From Ottowia flava (GTDB taxonomy: Bacteria; Pseudomonadota; Gammaproteobacteria; Burkholderiales; Burkholderiaceae_C), in NCBI RefSeq assembly GCF_008017535.1, contig NZ_VRUA01000023.1, forward strand, positions 1-52,491: a DNA stretch of 52,491 nt, given 5' to 3'. How positions within the stretch are numbered: the stretch's first letter is position 1; each line of letters starts with the position of its first letter. Below, piece after piece: positions 1 through 6,716 of this stretch. Below the pieces are notes generated by a model. The model saw only the letters and a program-made list of their open reading frames with translations, was not told where the DNA came from and made no database searches. The position numbers and the translations under genes were made by a program.

Positions 1-68
1 GCTTCGGCACGTCGTCGATGCTTGAACGCCAAGGCCGACAGGTGTCAATAACGGCCTTCGACGGACTA

Positions 69-281
69 TTACCCTCTTTCCCCGGTGGAGAGAATGTAAT
101 CCGGTTCATTCTTCTTTTGGTCCGATGCCCCGGCCAGGTGGATGTAGCCAGTGATGCGAATCCCCAGCTGGTAGGAATCGCGCGACACGGTCATGAAATG
201 CTGTTTAGCTTCGCCGATGCTTCTGCACTCCATTGAAGTATCGGGCACATGATCAGGGATCTTGATGGTGCAATGTGTCAT
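69..281 (-). CDS. Small hypothetical protein, 70 aa
   Basis: I do not recognise this protein. It begins MTHCTIKIPD and has no membrane segment; a SIGEAKQHFMTV stretch may be helical. The start is supported by an AAGGAG Shine-Dalgarno about 9 bases upstream on the minus strand. It is the last minus-strand gene at the left edge, downstream of the 555-1198 gene. The roughly 230 bases upstream hold the terminator of that gene and a sequence only loosely like the leader motif found before other cassettes. Codon use and RBS make it a likely real gene; function unknown. Confidence 0.6.
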   Translation of the reverse strand: MTHCTIKIPDHVPDTSMECRSIGEAKQHFMTVSRDSYQLGIRITGYIHLAGASDQKKNEPDYILSTGERG

Positions 282-510
282 GTGAATGTGCTCCTTGGTT
301 GGTTAATGAAGTCGTGCGTTTCCCTCCATCGCGCAGGCGTAGAAAGGCCTGCGACCGTGGATCGCAATTTGGTTTTGGCGTGGTGCCGGGTGAGATCTGC
401 GCGGGGCAGAAAGGCTGTTGGGCGAGTGGTCGCCCGATGAGAAAAAGAGAAGCTGAGACAGGTGGATCGGCCGCTGACTGATCCGGAACATGCTTGGATA
501 TAGCGGTCGA

Positions 511-538
511 AAAAAAAGGTCGCACGAAGGCGACCTTT
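511..538 (-). terminator. Rho-independent terminator after the 555-1198 gene
   Basis: On the minus strand a 9-bp perfect stem (AAAGGTCGC/GCGACCTTT, 6-nt loop) is followed by a run of T residues, 17 bases past the stop codon. Confidence 0.85.
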
Positions 539-554
539 CTGGAATCAGCGGCTG

Positions 555-1198
555 TTAGGCCGGGGTTGCGGACAACTCCTCCAATTGCTTCAAACGAGCG
601 TCGATTGCATCGAGCACCTGCTGCTTCTGCTTCAGATCTGGAAACAAGGCATGAGCCTTGGTCCGAGCTTTGCGCAGGCGATCGCCATCGGTCAGTCGGT
701 TGATCTCGACGATGGCCACGTCAACGGTCGGACGCGCTGCAACTGCTTCAGGTGCCGGCTGTGCTGGCCCTTCATCGACCACGGGATCGGGCGCCTTTGG
801 CGCCTCTTCTGCCGGTTGCGTCGCCTCGCTCGCTTGCGCGGGTGCGGGGGTGTCAATCGGTGCCAGCGGCGCCGTGTCTTCGACAGGCGTGGCTGGAACA
901 GGATCCGCCTTCACCATCTCGGGCGTGGCCTGCTCTCTCGGCGGCTTGTCCTTTACTGGTCGCAGGAACCAGATCTGGTTCAGGCAGTCATCGACAGCAG
1001 CAGCCGGCGACGGGCCGACGCCGTAGGCCTGCCTGGTCTGCCGCAGCTCGCCATGGCCAACCCAGAGGTCCATGGCCACCATGACGGCGCGCCCATCGGG
1101 TGAGAACGATGCCTGGTGGGTATACCCCCACTCGCCATCGAACGCTCCGTACTTTCGCGTGAAGTTGCTGTGGTTAGATTCGCTTGGGGTGATCATTT
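555..1198 (-). CDS. Hypothetical protein with Pro/Ala/Glu-rich linker
   Basis: About 214 aa, unknown function. Residues 1-90 look globular and rich in aromatics (FDGEWGYTHQASFSPDG, DLWVGHGELRQTRQ). Residues 95-160 are a Pro/Ala/Glu linker of low complexity. The last 55 residues form a charged helix, probably a coiled coil (TDGDRLRKARTKAHALFPDLKQ...). The start is ATG at 1198 with GGAGAG just upstream. That ATG overlaps the stop of the preceding membrane gene by 4 bases (ATGA), so the two are probably translationally coupled and may act together. No signal peptide. Confidence 0.7.
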
Positions 1199-1426
1199 GA
1201 CTCTCCAAAAATTGTTGTAGATGCCGAGGGAGCTGCTGACGCCAAAACCGAGGTTGAGCAGCAGCAGGCCGAAGTAAGAATGAATCGCCGCAAAAGCAGC
1301 GAGGGACACGTTCGAGACCGCGAACAGCAACCACGCGTAGCGTGAATGCCTGGTCGTAGAGGCCAACAAGAAGGATCCGCTCAGGCCGAAAGCGGCGCCG
1401 AGCCATTCGAGATGCACAGGGTTCAT
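1193..1426 (-). CDS. Small integral membrane protein, 77 aa
   Basis: A short protein (MNPVHLEWLGAAFGLSG...) with three hydrophobic stretches separated by a brief basic loop (TTRHSRYAW); these predict two to three inner-membrane helices. The layout recalls the small transporter-like proteins annotated near PnuC-type permeases, but that is only resemblance. A GGAG lies about 11 bases before the ATG. Its stop overlaps the start of the next gene (ATGA), making a two-gene unit with 555-1198. Function unknown. Confidence 0.65.
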   Translation of the reverse strand: MNPVHLEWLGAAFGLSGSFLLASTTRHSRYAWLLFAVSNVSLAAFAAIHSYFGLLLLNLGFGVSSSLGIYNNFWRVK

Positions 1427-1460
1427 GGCAGATCGCTCCGGCGCCAAGTAAGGGAAGGGG

Positions 1461-1482
1461 AAAAGCCGCACGAAGGCGGCTT
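1461..1482 (-). terminator. Terminator after the 1496-1708 gene
   Basis: Minus-strand hairpin AAGCCGC/GCGGCTT with a CTTCGT loop, followed by TTTTCCCC. It lies 14 bases past the stop codon. Confidence 0.75.
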
Positions 1483-1495
1483 GTGATTCAAGTGG

Positions 1496-1708
1496 TCAGT
1501 CCGGCAAGCGGGACCATCCAGCAGCAGCGGGAACCGGCGCTGAAATCGTGCGAGCAACGAAGCCGTAGGGTTTGGAAGCCCTGCGGATCAGATCGAGCTC
1601 TTCGGTAGCGGACACGAGGCGCGGGTTAATTGCGACCGGCGTGTTTTGGACAATTTGCATGCCTTGAACCAGTTTCGAGAACAGGTTTTGTGCGAACGCG
1701 ATGATCAT
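1496..1708 (-). CDS. Hypothetical cassette protein, 70 aa
   Basis: Not recognised. The protein begins MIIAFAQNLFSKLVQGM, an amphipathic N-terminus, and contains ISAPVPAAAGW near its end. ATG at 1708 is chosen because the Shine-Dalgarno CTCGGAG lies 6 bases upstream and is the 3' arm of a copy of the leader motif. The reading frame stays open further upstream, but that part crosses the leader RNA and the tandem repeat and is unlikely to be translated. It is a single-gene cassette with its own terminator. Confidence 0.6.
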   Translation of the reverse strand: MIIAFAQNLFSKLVQGMQIVQNTPVAINPRLVSATEELDLIRRASKPYGFVARTISAPVPAAAGWSRLPD

Positions 1709-1714
1709 GGTTGA

Positions 1715-1772
1715 CTCCGAGCCCAGTGGGCGAATGACCGGCAAGCCGATCGGTTGAACATGCTCGGAGATG
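1715..1772 (-). promoter_or_regulatory. SD-sequestering leader motif, copy 1
   Basis: In transcript sense: arm CTCCGAGC (1762-1769), box ATGTTCAACC, inner hairpin GATCGGC/GCCGGTC (one G-U pair), then GCTCGGAG (1715-1722) containing the Shine-Dalgarno. The 8-bp outer stem is perfect. Both arms have changed together relative to other copies (CCGAGC instead of CCTGC or CCAGC), which is covariation. It controls the 1496-1708 gene. Confidence 0.75.
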
Positions 1773-1826
1773 GCAACCGCGAAAAAGTCCGTGGCTCGGG
1801 CCCGTTGCCGGCCGGTGCCAGGGCAA

Positions 1827-1870
1827 ATCGTGGAGATATTGCGAGATCGTGGGGATATTGCGAGATCGGG
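1827..1870. repeat. Tandem 19-bp repeat upstream of the ompW pseudogene
   Basis: Two tandem 19-bp units, ATCGTGGAGATATTGCGAG and the same with GGGG, differ at one position; the start of a third unit follows (ATCG). It lies about 70 bases before the OmpW start. It may be a repressor-binding repeat or a remnant; no function is visible. Confidence 0.7.
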
Positions 1871-1939
1871 CGATGGGCCGGGTCGGCTAAAGTAGGAATG
1901 CAATCAATCGTTCAACTTCGGCAATTTGGAGACCCCCCA

Positions 1940-2689
1940 GTGCAAGCTCAACGTCACGCTCACACACCCTCCCTGTCTCGATTGATGGCTCTGGCGGCCC
2001 TTTGCGCGCCGTTGGGCAGCGCCTACGCTTAGAAGGCAGGTGACTTCGTCGTTGGCGCTGGGGTGCTGCACTACGCGCCGCAGGACAAGAGCTCCACGCT
2101 GCGCTTCACTTCGCCGGTGGAGCGGGAGATTCCTGGCTCGGGTTCGAGTCTGCGCAGCTCAACCACGCTGGGCTTCAGTGGCCACTACTTCATCACCGAC
2201 CAGGTCGCGATCGAGGGCGTGCTTGGCGTGCCGCCGCGTTTGAAGCTGTACGGCTCGGGCACGCTTGCTCCCCTTGGGCAGCTGGGCTCCGCGCGCCTGT
2301 ACGGGCCAACGGTGCTGGCCAAGTACTTCTTTGGCGAGCCAGAGGACAAGCTGCGGTTCTCCGCCGGCGTAGGCCTGACCTACGCATACTTTGGCAACAC
2401 TCGATTGAACGGTGGCTTGCAGCAGGCGCTGGGCGGTGCAATTGGGTTGCCACCAGGCGCGTCGACCACGTCGGCCAAGATCAACAACAAGTTCGGCCCG
2501 GTGTTGAACGTGGGCGTGAACTACGCGTTTACCAAGAACCTGGGAATGACGTTCTCGGTGTCGTACATCCCCATGAAGACGACGGCGACGATGACCACGC
2601 GCGTCAATGGCAATGCGGTTGCCGTCTCCAAGGCCAAGCTGACGCTCGACCCCATCGTGCCGTTCCTCTACCTGACCTACAAGTTCTGA
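1940..2689 (+). pseudogene. ompW: OmpW-family outer membrane protein, interrupted by a TAG codon
   Basis: The in-frame reading starts at GTG 1940 (GGAG upstream) with a signal peptide (SRLMALAALCAPLGSAYA). It meets a TAG at 2030-2032, then continues in the same frame as KAGDFVVGAGVLHYAPQD through a full OmpW beta-barrel to a terminal aromatic (LTYKF). OmpW precursors usually have Gln around this cleavage site, so CAG to TAG is the simplest explanation. A GTG at 2063 could start the rest, but that product would lack the export signal. It is the only plus-strand gene among minus-strand cassettes. Confidence 0.75.
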
Positions 2690-2722
2690 ACGCCCGCCGG
2701 CGCGGCCGCGGGCGGTGCTGCC

Positions 2723-2953
2723 CTAGTCCAGAACGGTGAGCTCGATGCTCTTTCCGGCGCGCCAGCAGTACTTCACAAGCGAATCGATCGAGAACAGCTC
2801 CAGCCTGTCGTTCAGGAGGTTGGAGACGCGAGGACGGCTGGTTTGCAGCTTTGCTGCAACCTCCTCGGTGGTGAGCCCGCTATCGCGGATCCAGGTGCAC
2901 AGCTCTTTGGCGAGTGCGTCACGCACCGAGTCGACGGATGTGTAGGTGGCCAT
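2723..2953 (-). CDS. XRE-type helix-turn-helix regulator, 76 aa
   Basis: A small Cro/C1-like DNA-binding protein. The helix-turn-helix is visible at residues 27-50 (LTTEEVAAKLQTSRPRVSNLLNDR), followed by FSIDSLVKYCWRAGKSIELTVLD, the tail typical of HigA-like small XRE antitoxins. The antitoxin immediately upstream (3003-3332) has the same FSI-DLF/L...AGK/TGK pattern, so the two may be paralogues. No toxin partner is adjacent. It may be an orphan antitoxin or a backbone regulator. A terminator separates it from the upstream toxin-antitoxin pair. Confidence 0.7.
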   Translation of the reverse strand: MATYTSVDSVRDALAKELCTWIRDSGLTTEEVAAKLQTSRPRVSNLLNDRLELFSIDSLVKYCWRAGKSIELTVLD

Positions 2954-2967
2954 GGCTCAAATAAGAA

Positions 2968-2998
2968 AACCCCCTTACGCAAGAAGCGCAAGGGGGTT
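2968..2998 (-). terminator. Terminator after the HigBA-like operon
   Basis: AACCCCCTT...AAGGGGGTT forms a long GC-rich stem with a small inner CGC/GCG stem, followed on the minus strand by TTTTCTT. It lies 5 bases past the antitoxin stop. Confidence 0.85.
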
Positions 2999-3002
2999 GT
3001 GA

Positions 3003-3332
3003 TCAGTGCAGGGCGATAGCGAAGCGCTTGCCCGTTCTGAAAGCCATCGAGAACAGGTCACCGATGGAGAACTCGTTGAGGTGCTGACGCACCACTTTCG
3101 AAATCACCGAGAGATCGACACCGAGTTGGCTTGCGGCCGACTCATGCGTCAATTGGCGCTCGGTCATCCAGCTGGTGACAGCACCGGCGAGCTTTTCCTT
3201 TAAGGCGATCTCCTCACCGATGCGGCGATCAGCCTCCGCCAGCAGCTCTTCTGCTTCGTCCGGCGGAAAGCCGAATGTGGCGAAGATGTTGTCGGTCGGC
3301 AGCATGGCCTCCTGGCTGCTTGCTTTCGTCAT
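3003..3332 (-). CDS. XRE-family antitoxin (HigA-like)
   Basis: 109 aa, partner of the toxin encoded just upstream. The helix-turn-helix lies near residues 65-90 (LTHESAASQLGVDLSVISKVVRQHLNEFSI) in the C-terminal half; the N-terminal half carries an acidic helix (PPDEAEELLAEADRR). ATG at 3332 overlaps the toxin stop by 4 bases (ATGA), so synthesis is coupled. The toxin-first order is that of higBA loci. The antitoxin presumably binds the toxin and represses the operon. Earlier in-frame ATGs lie inside the toxin gene and are less likely starts. Confidence 0.8.
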   Translation of the reverse strand: MTKASSQEAMLPTDNIFATFGFPPDEAEELLAEADRRIGEEIALKEKLAGAVTSWMTERQLTHESAASQLGVDLSVISKVVRQHLNEFSIGDLFSMAFRTGKRFAIALH

Positions 3333-3700
3333 TTGCGTCCTTTCGTTCGTTCGGCGTTGAGATCCGACAGTCTCTTGCGAGCGATGTCGATGTTGCGCTG
3401 AGGCGTCTGATTCGTCTTCTTTTGGAAGAAGTGCAGCGCGTAGATGGCCTCCGGATAGCTCTGGATATACATGGCGCGATACCAAGAATGGGCGTCTCGG
3501 ACGCCCATCTGCAGGACCTTGGGCCCTACGGTCTCAAACCACTCGACGCGATCGGGGAGTTGACCCCACTGCACGCGTCGGAACTGCTCGCCGAAAGCCT
3601 TGCGGATGTCCACGGGCAAACTCATCAGCTCATCCCGTGCAGCGTCGCAGCAGAACTTCAACTCCTTCTTGGGTTTGACTGTATCAGTACTGGTACGCAT
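3329..3700 (-). CDS. Phage Gp49-like/HigB-type toxin
   Basis: 123 aa, RelE-superfamily toxin of the phage-derived Gp49 type. It has the motifs ELKFCCDAARDELMSLP, GEQFRRVQWGQLPDRVEWFETVG and YRAMYIQSYPEAIYALHFFQKKTNQTP; the last is the usual RelE core strand followed by the K-K-x-x-x-T signature. Such toxins cleave mRNA on the ribosome. ATG at 3700 is preferred because a GGAGG lies 12 bases upstream. A 16-bp near-palindrome (3681-3696) falls in the first codons and might be an operator. Confidence 0.82.
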   Translation of the reverse strand: MRTSTDTVKPKKELKFCCDAARDELMSLPVDIRKAFGEQFRRVQWGQLPDRVEWFETVGPKVLQMGVRDAHSWYRAMYIQSYPEAIYALHFFQKKTNQTPQRNIDIARKRLSDLNAERTKGRK

Positions 3701-3720
3701 AAGCAACGATGCCTCCATAG

Positions 3721-3744
3721 AAAAGGCCACTCAAAGAGTGGCCT
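3721..3744 (-). terminator. Terminator after the 3764-4465 gene
   Basis: Perfect 9-bp stem AGGCCACTC/GAGTGGCCT with an AAA-type loop; the minus strand continues TTTTC. It ends the upstream cassette before the toxin operon. Confidence 0.85.
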
Positions 3745-3763
3745 GTGGGTTGAGCGAGCCAGT

Positions 3764-4465
3764 TCAGAAGAACGCGGTTTCGCTTGTCGACTGGGGTTTG
3801 GCGTCCATCTTGAAGCGCTGAACGATGCCGTCCAGCAGCTGGCGATGAAAGTCCAACTTCGATTGCGCCTTGGTGAGGTTGATCAGCTTGGCTTCCTTGA
3901 TGCCCATGTCCATGAGCTTCTTCGCTGCCTCATCAGCACCGGCCTGGGCCTGCTTCCACAGACCCGGTATGGGACTAAGCAGCTGGTCTTGGTCGTCTTT
4001 GACGATGCAGTTGTGGTTCGCGAACATGCGGCCGTTGCGCTCGACAGGCGAGATCGTTGGTCGGATGATGAGCCACTGGCCAGGCTGCACGCTTGTGATG
4101 CGCTGGATCAGCTGCAGCGTCATCTCATGCGCCAGTTCGAGACTGATGACATGAGGATCTGAGCTGTTTTCCGAAAAGGCCAGCCGCATCTTGGGATACA
4201 CGTTGCCACGCGCATCCTTCGTTTCGGCGTAAAAGACACCCGTCAAGCGCCCGGAGAACACTTCGACGATGCCATCGATGGCTTCCAGTGCTTCGCGTGC
4301 CAGGACCGTGGGCCCTTGCGGCTCGTCGAAGCTGTGGCCAGCCTTCCAGCGCTCATCCGTGGTCATTTTGCGAGCCGAGTTGAGTGCTTCGTTCGTGGCC
4401 CTGGCCATCGGGTCATTGCCCGTGTGTACCAAGCAGCCAGCGACGGGGTTGTAGGTTAAAAACAT
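3764..4465 (-). CDS. Hypothetical plasmid backbone protein, 233 aa
   Basis: A soluble protein of unknown function that starts MFLTYNPVAGCLVHTGNDP. It has a DGIVEVFSGRLTGVFYAETKD strand region, a QLIQRITSVQPGQWLIIRPTISPVERNGR core, and a Lys-rich helical C-terminus. No enzyme motif or membrane segment is visible. It follows the von Willebrand factor A protein gene (4652-6460) in the same direction and is a separate cassette with its own leader (copy 2) and terminator. The start agrees with GGAGAT 5 bases before the ATG. Confidence 0.7.
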   Translation of the reverse strand: MFLTYNPVAGCLVHTGNDPMARATNEALNSARKMTTDERWKAGHSFDEPQGPTVLAREALEAIDGIVEVFSGRLTGVFYAETKDARGNVYPKMRLAFSENSSDPHVISLELAHEMTLQLIQRITSVQPGQWLIIRPTISPVERNGRMFANHNCIVKDDQDQLLSPIPGLWKQAQAGADEAAKKLMDMGIKEAKLINLTKAQSKLDFHRQLLDGIVQRFKMDAKPQSTSETAFF

Positions 4466-4469
4466 GTGA

Positions 4470-4530
4470 ATCTCCTGCGAATGGATCGCACAGCGGCCGT
4501 GAGGCCAGGTTGAACATGCGTGGAAATGGC
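4470..4530 (-). promoter_or_regulatory. SD-sequestering leader motif, copy 2
   Basis: Transcript sense: arm ATTTCC, box ATGTTCAACC, inner hairpin GGCC/GGCC around TCAC, then GGAGAT. The arm differs from the usual ATCTCC by one C-to-T change, which still pairs through a G-U wobble. It sits upstream of the 3764-4465 gene. Confidence 0.7.
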
Positions 4531-4612
4531 GGGCGTGGGAAATGCGCCGCCGGCGTGGCTCCGGTGTTCGCGCGCGCGAAACGGCCGCGCACCCCTACGG
4601 CCGACCTGGCCG

Positions 4613-4646
4613 AAAAAAATGGAGCCCTGCGTGAACAGGGCTCCAT
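4613..4646 (-). terminator. Terminator after the VWA-domain gene
   Basis: Perfect 11-bp stem ATGGAGCCCTG/CAGGGCTCCAT followed on the minus strand by T residues; 6 bases past the stop codon. Confidence 0.88.
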
Positions 4647-4651
4647 TGGGA

Positions 4652-6460
4652 TCAGTCGCTGATGGCAGCTTCAACGGCCTTGACCGTGTAATCGACCAGG
4701 CTTGAGGTGGTCAAACAGCGCTCGGCCTTACCCTCGTAGTACAGCGAGTGGGCATCACCTAGTAGCAAGGTCACCACGTCGATGCCGAGTTCCGCCGCAT
4801 CTTGATAGGCAGCGTCCAAAACGCCCGTGTCGTTGGTGTCACCGTCGGTGATGAGAACGACAAGGCGTCGCTGCTGCGTTAGCTGCGACGCTTCTGCAAC
4901 CGCCTGGTACAGCGCTGCGCCGGCACTCGTCCCACCGCACGGGTATGGCACTAGCAGCTTTCGCCGATTCGTGCTCCAGTCCTCATCGGTCAGTTTGATC
5001 GACTTCGGGCTGTTGTTGAAAGCGAAAGCAGAGAACGGCACGCCGTACTCGTCCAGCAGATCAGCCAATCCGACGTAGAGTCCATTCGCCGCAGTTGCCC
5101 GCGAGGTTGGATCCTGGCGTGAGATCGGATCATTCATGGACGTGGAGAAGTCGCACATCAGCACCACGCCGGTGTCGATGCCTCGCGCATGCGACTTGTT
5201 GGTGAACACCCGCAAGTCGCAAGTGGGAACGCGATTCAAGTGCCGACTGCTCAGTCGCTTGCCCACCAGTCCAACATGGCGACCAGCGTGGGTCATGGTT
5301 TTGAGCACGTCGATGATGTCTTCCGAACGACTTGCGATTCGATTCGCAAGAGCCAAGGTTGCTGGCTGGGGAGGCAGCAACGTCGGCCATTCACCGCAAG
5401 TCGGATCGCTGACAGCCTTGCGGGTGTGCTTGGAATCGTTCATCTCTTGCGAGGCCGCCTCCGTGATTTCCACCACTGGCATTTCATCGTTCGACTGCTC
5501 CAGGAGCTTTCGAGCGGCTGACTGGATCTGCTCTCCGTCAGCGCATCCAGCGCCGGCGCCGCGGCCTTTGCTGGGTTTGCTGCCCTTGCCTTTGCCTTTG
5601 CCTTTGCCTTGGTCTTCGGGCTGACCATCGCCGGCGCCATCCCCATCACCACCCTGCTCTTCGGCAGATTCGGCCTCGCCTTTGCCCTTCGCTTTGGCTT
5701 TACCTTTGGCTTTGCCTTTGCCCTTCCCCGTCCCTTGGCTTTCGCTTTGGGCAGAGTCGGGCTCACCAGCTTCCCCGTTGGGTTCGCCGTCCGACGGTTG
5801 CGGTAGCTTGCCGACGGCCGCGGCTTCGACGAGCCGCTTGATCTGCAGGGTCAGCTCCAGCGTGTCCTGTGTGGACTGCGCCGAGGCGGACTTGGCTGCA
5901 ATCGCGTAGATCTGCGTCCACAGCGGGCCAAAGGCCTGCTGGCAGAGCTTTTCATAGGCAGCTGCGCGCGAGCCCAGGTATTGAGCCTGGCCTGGCAGCA
6001 AGTTCGACCGACAGACGATGAGCAGTGCGTTGACGAGCATGGTTGCTCCGTCTTCAGGCTGGAGGTGTTGTGGCTCGGGCCCGAAGAAGTCTTCCGTGTC
6101 GACCAACACCCGAACAAGCTCGCTGAGGTTGTTTTTCGTGCCCGGCTTGCTGGCCATCGCCATCGTCTCGATGAAGATGTCCTCCAGGATGTTGTGAATG
6201 GCTGCGTCGAGGTTGGTGATCTTGTGATCGGCGAACTTCTGCACCCAAACCTTGAAGTCGGTGAACCGACCGTGGCCGAGAGCTTCATGGTCCATCATTC
6301 CGCGAACGATGATCTCGTCTTTGGGATCATTGGACAGTCCCCAGTGCTGGGGTATGCGAATGCACTTGCCATCGCAGCTTGCTGTGGAGACGGCCTCGAA
6401 GGCCACGTCCATGTGCACGCTGTTGGCGAGGATCTTCGCCAGGATTTTGAGGTTGCGCAT
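4652..6460 (-). CDS. CobT-like von Willebrand factor A domain protein
   Basis: 602 aa. Residues 1-220 include a conserved RGMMDHEALGHGRFTDF motif resembling the metal-site region of CobT-like plasmid proteins. Residues about 225-320 are a low-complexity Gly/Lys/Ala/Glu linker made of repeated KGKGKAKGK and acidic blocks. The C-terminal third is a VWA domain with a MIDAS motif (CDFSTSMND), a downstream threonine loop (CGGTSAGAAL) and ITDGDTNDTG. VWA proteins of this type usually work with an AAA+ (MoxR/CobS-like) ATPase; none is visible in this window. Its leader (copy 3) and terminator make it a single-gene cassette. ATG at 6460 has GGAGA 7 bases upstream. Confidence 0.8.
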   Translation of the reverse strand: MRNLKILAKILANSVHMDVAFEAVSTASCDGKCIRIPQHWGLSNDPKDEIIVRGMMDHEALGHGRFTDFKVWVQKFADHKITNLDAAIHNILEDIFIETMAMASKPGTKNNLSELVRVLVDTEDFFGPEPQHLQPEDGATMLVNALLIVCRSNLLPGQAQYLGSRAAAYEKLCQQAFGPLWTQIYAIAAKSASAQSTQDTLELTLQIKRLVEAAAVGKLPQPSDGEPNGEAGEPDSAQSESQGTGKGKGKAKGKAKAKGKGEAESAEEQGGDGDGAGDGQPEDQGKGKGKGKGSKPSKGRGAGAGCADGEQIQSAARKLLEQSNDEMPVVEITEAASQEMNDSKHTRKAVSDPTCGEWPTLLPPQPATLALANRIASRSEDIIDVLKTMTHAGRHVGLVGKRLSSRHLNRVPTCDLRVFTNKSHARGIDTGVVLMCDFSTSMNDPISRQDPTSRATAANGLYVGLADLLDEYGVPFSAFAFNNSPKSIKLTDEDWSTNRRKLLVPYPCGGTSAGAALYQAVAEASQLTQQRRLVVLITDGDTNDTGVLDAAYQDAAELGIDVVTLLLGDAHSLYYEGKAERCLTTSSLVDYTVKAVEAAISD

Positions 6461-6465
6461 TTTTT

Positions 6466-6514
6466 TCTCCAGTGTTCCGATCGGTGATCGGGGTTGAACA
6501 TGGCTGGAGATGGC
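6466..6514 (-). promoter_or_regulatory. SD-sequestering leader motif, copy 3
   Basis: Transcript sense: arm TCTCCAG (6504-6510), box ATGTTCAACC, perfect inner hairpin CCGATC-ACC-GATCGG, then CTGGAGA (6466-6472) as Shine-Dalgarno and perfect 7-bp partner of the arm. It precedes the VWA gene. The divergent small-RNA promoter begins only 16 bases away. Confidence 0.78.
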
Positions 6515-6529
6515 GCGGCGGAGAAACGC

Positions 6530-6557
6530 TTGCGCTGAGGGAGCGCATCCCTATAAT
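6530..6557 (+). promoter_or_regulatory. Sigma70-like promoter of the small RNA
   Basis: TTGCGC (6530-6535), 16-bp spacer and a consensus TATAAT (6552-6557). No protein gene follows on the plus strand; transcription from here would start near 6563-6565 and run about 100 bases to a terminator. The sequence around the -10 also reads ATTATAG on the other strand, so a promoter for the divergent VWA cassette may overlap it. Confidence 0.7.
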
Positions 6558-6562
6558 CGAAA

Positions 6563-6661
6563 GCGGAGAGTTGAGGAGACTGTGCGAGGCCACTCCGCCT
6601 CGGTTGAACAGCCAGTCGCCGTCAATGATCTGAAGGGCCGCTCCATGAGCGGCCCTTTTTA
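6563..6661 (+). ncRNA. Candidate trans-acting small RNA complementary to the leader box
   Basis: About 98 nt between a consensus -10 and a strong terminator. The 5' part can fold in two exclusive ways: GCGGAG (6563-6568) with CTCCGC (6593-6598), or CGAGGC (6585-6590) with GCCTCG (6597-6602). Next comes CGGTTGAACAGCC (6601-6613), which includes GGUUGAACA, the exact complement of UGUUCAACC in the leader motif. The 3' end is a perfect 9-bp stem GGGCCGCTC-CAT-GAGCGGCCC plus T5. Continuous pairing is 11 nt with copy 1, 8 nt in the weakest copies and 9-10 nt in the rest. The role as regulator is inferred. Confidence 0.6.
6635..6660 (+). terminator. Terminator of the small RNA
   Basis: Perfect 9-bp stem with a CAT loop followed by TTTTTATT on the plus strand only. 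The minus strand lacks a T tract here, and the minus-strand SLOG gene has its own terminator at 6674-6711. Confidence 0.88.
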
Positions 6662-6673
6662 TTGGCCGAACCA

Positions 6674-6711
6674 AAAAGAAAACCACCGCCCGCGGATGCG
6701 GGAACGGTGGT
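6674..6711 (-). terminator. Terminator after the SLOG-domain gene
   Basis: ACCACCG/CGGTGGT outer stem with an inner CCCGC/GCGGG stem; the minus strand continues TTTTCTTTTTGG. It is 6 bases past the stop. Confidence 0.82.
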
Positions 6712-6716
6712 GTGGA

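Noticed and set aside
484..508. ATGTTCCGG with ATATCC upstream on the minus strand, like a leader copy
   Set aside because: The box is altered after GTTC, no arm pairs with a nearby Shine-Dalgarno, and the next gene starts more than 200 bases on. At most a decayed copy.
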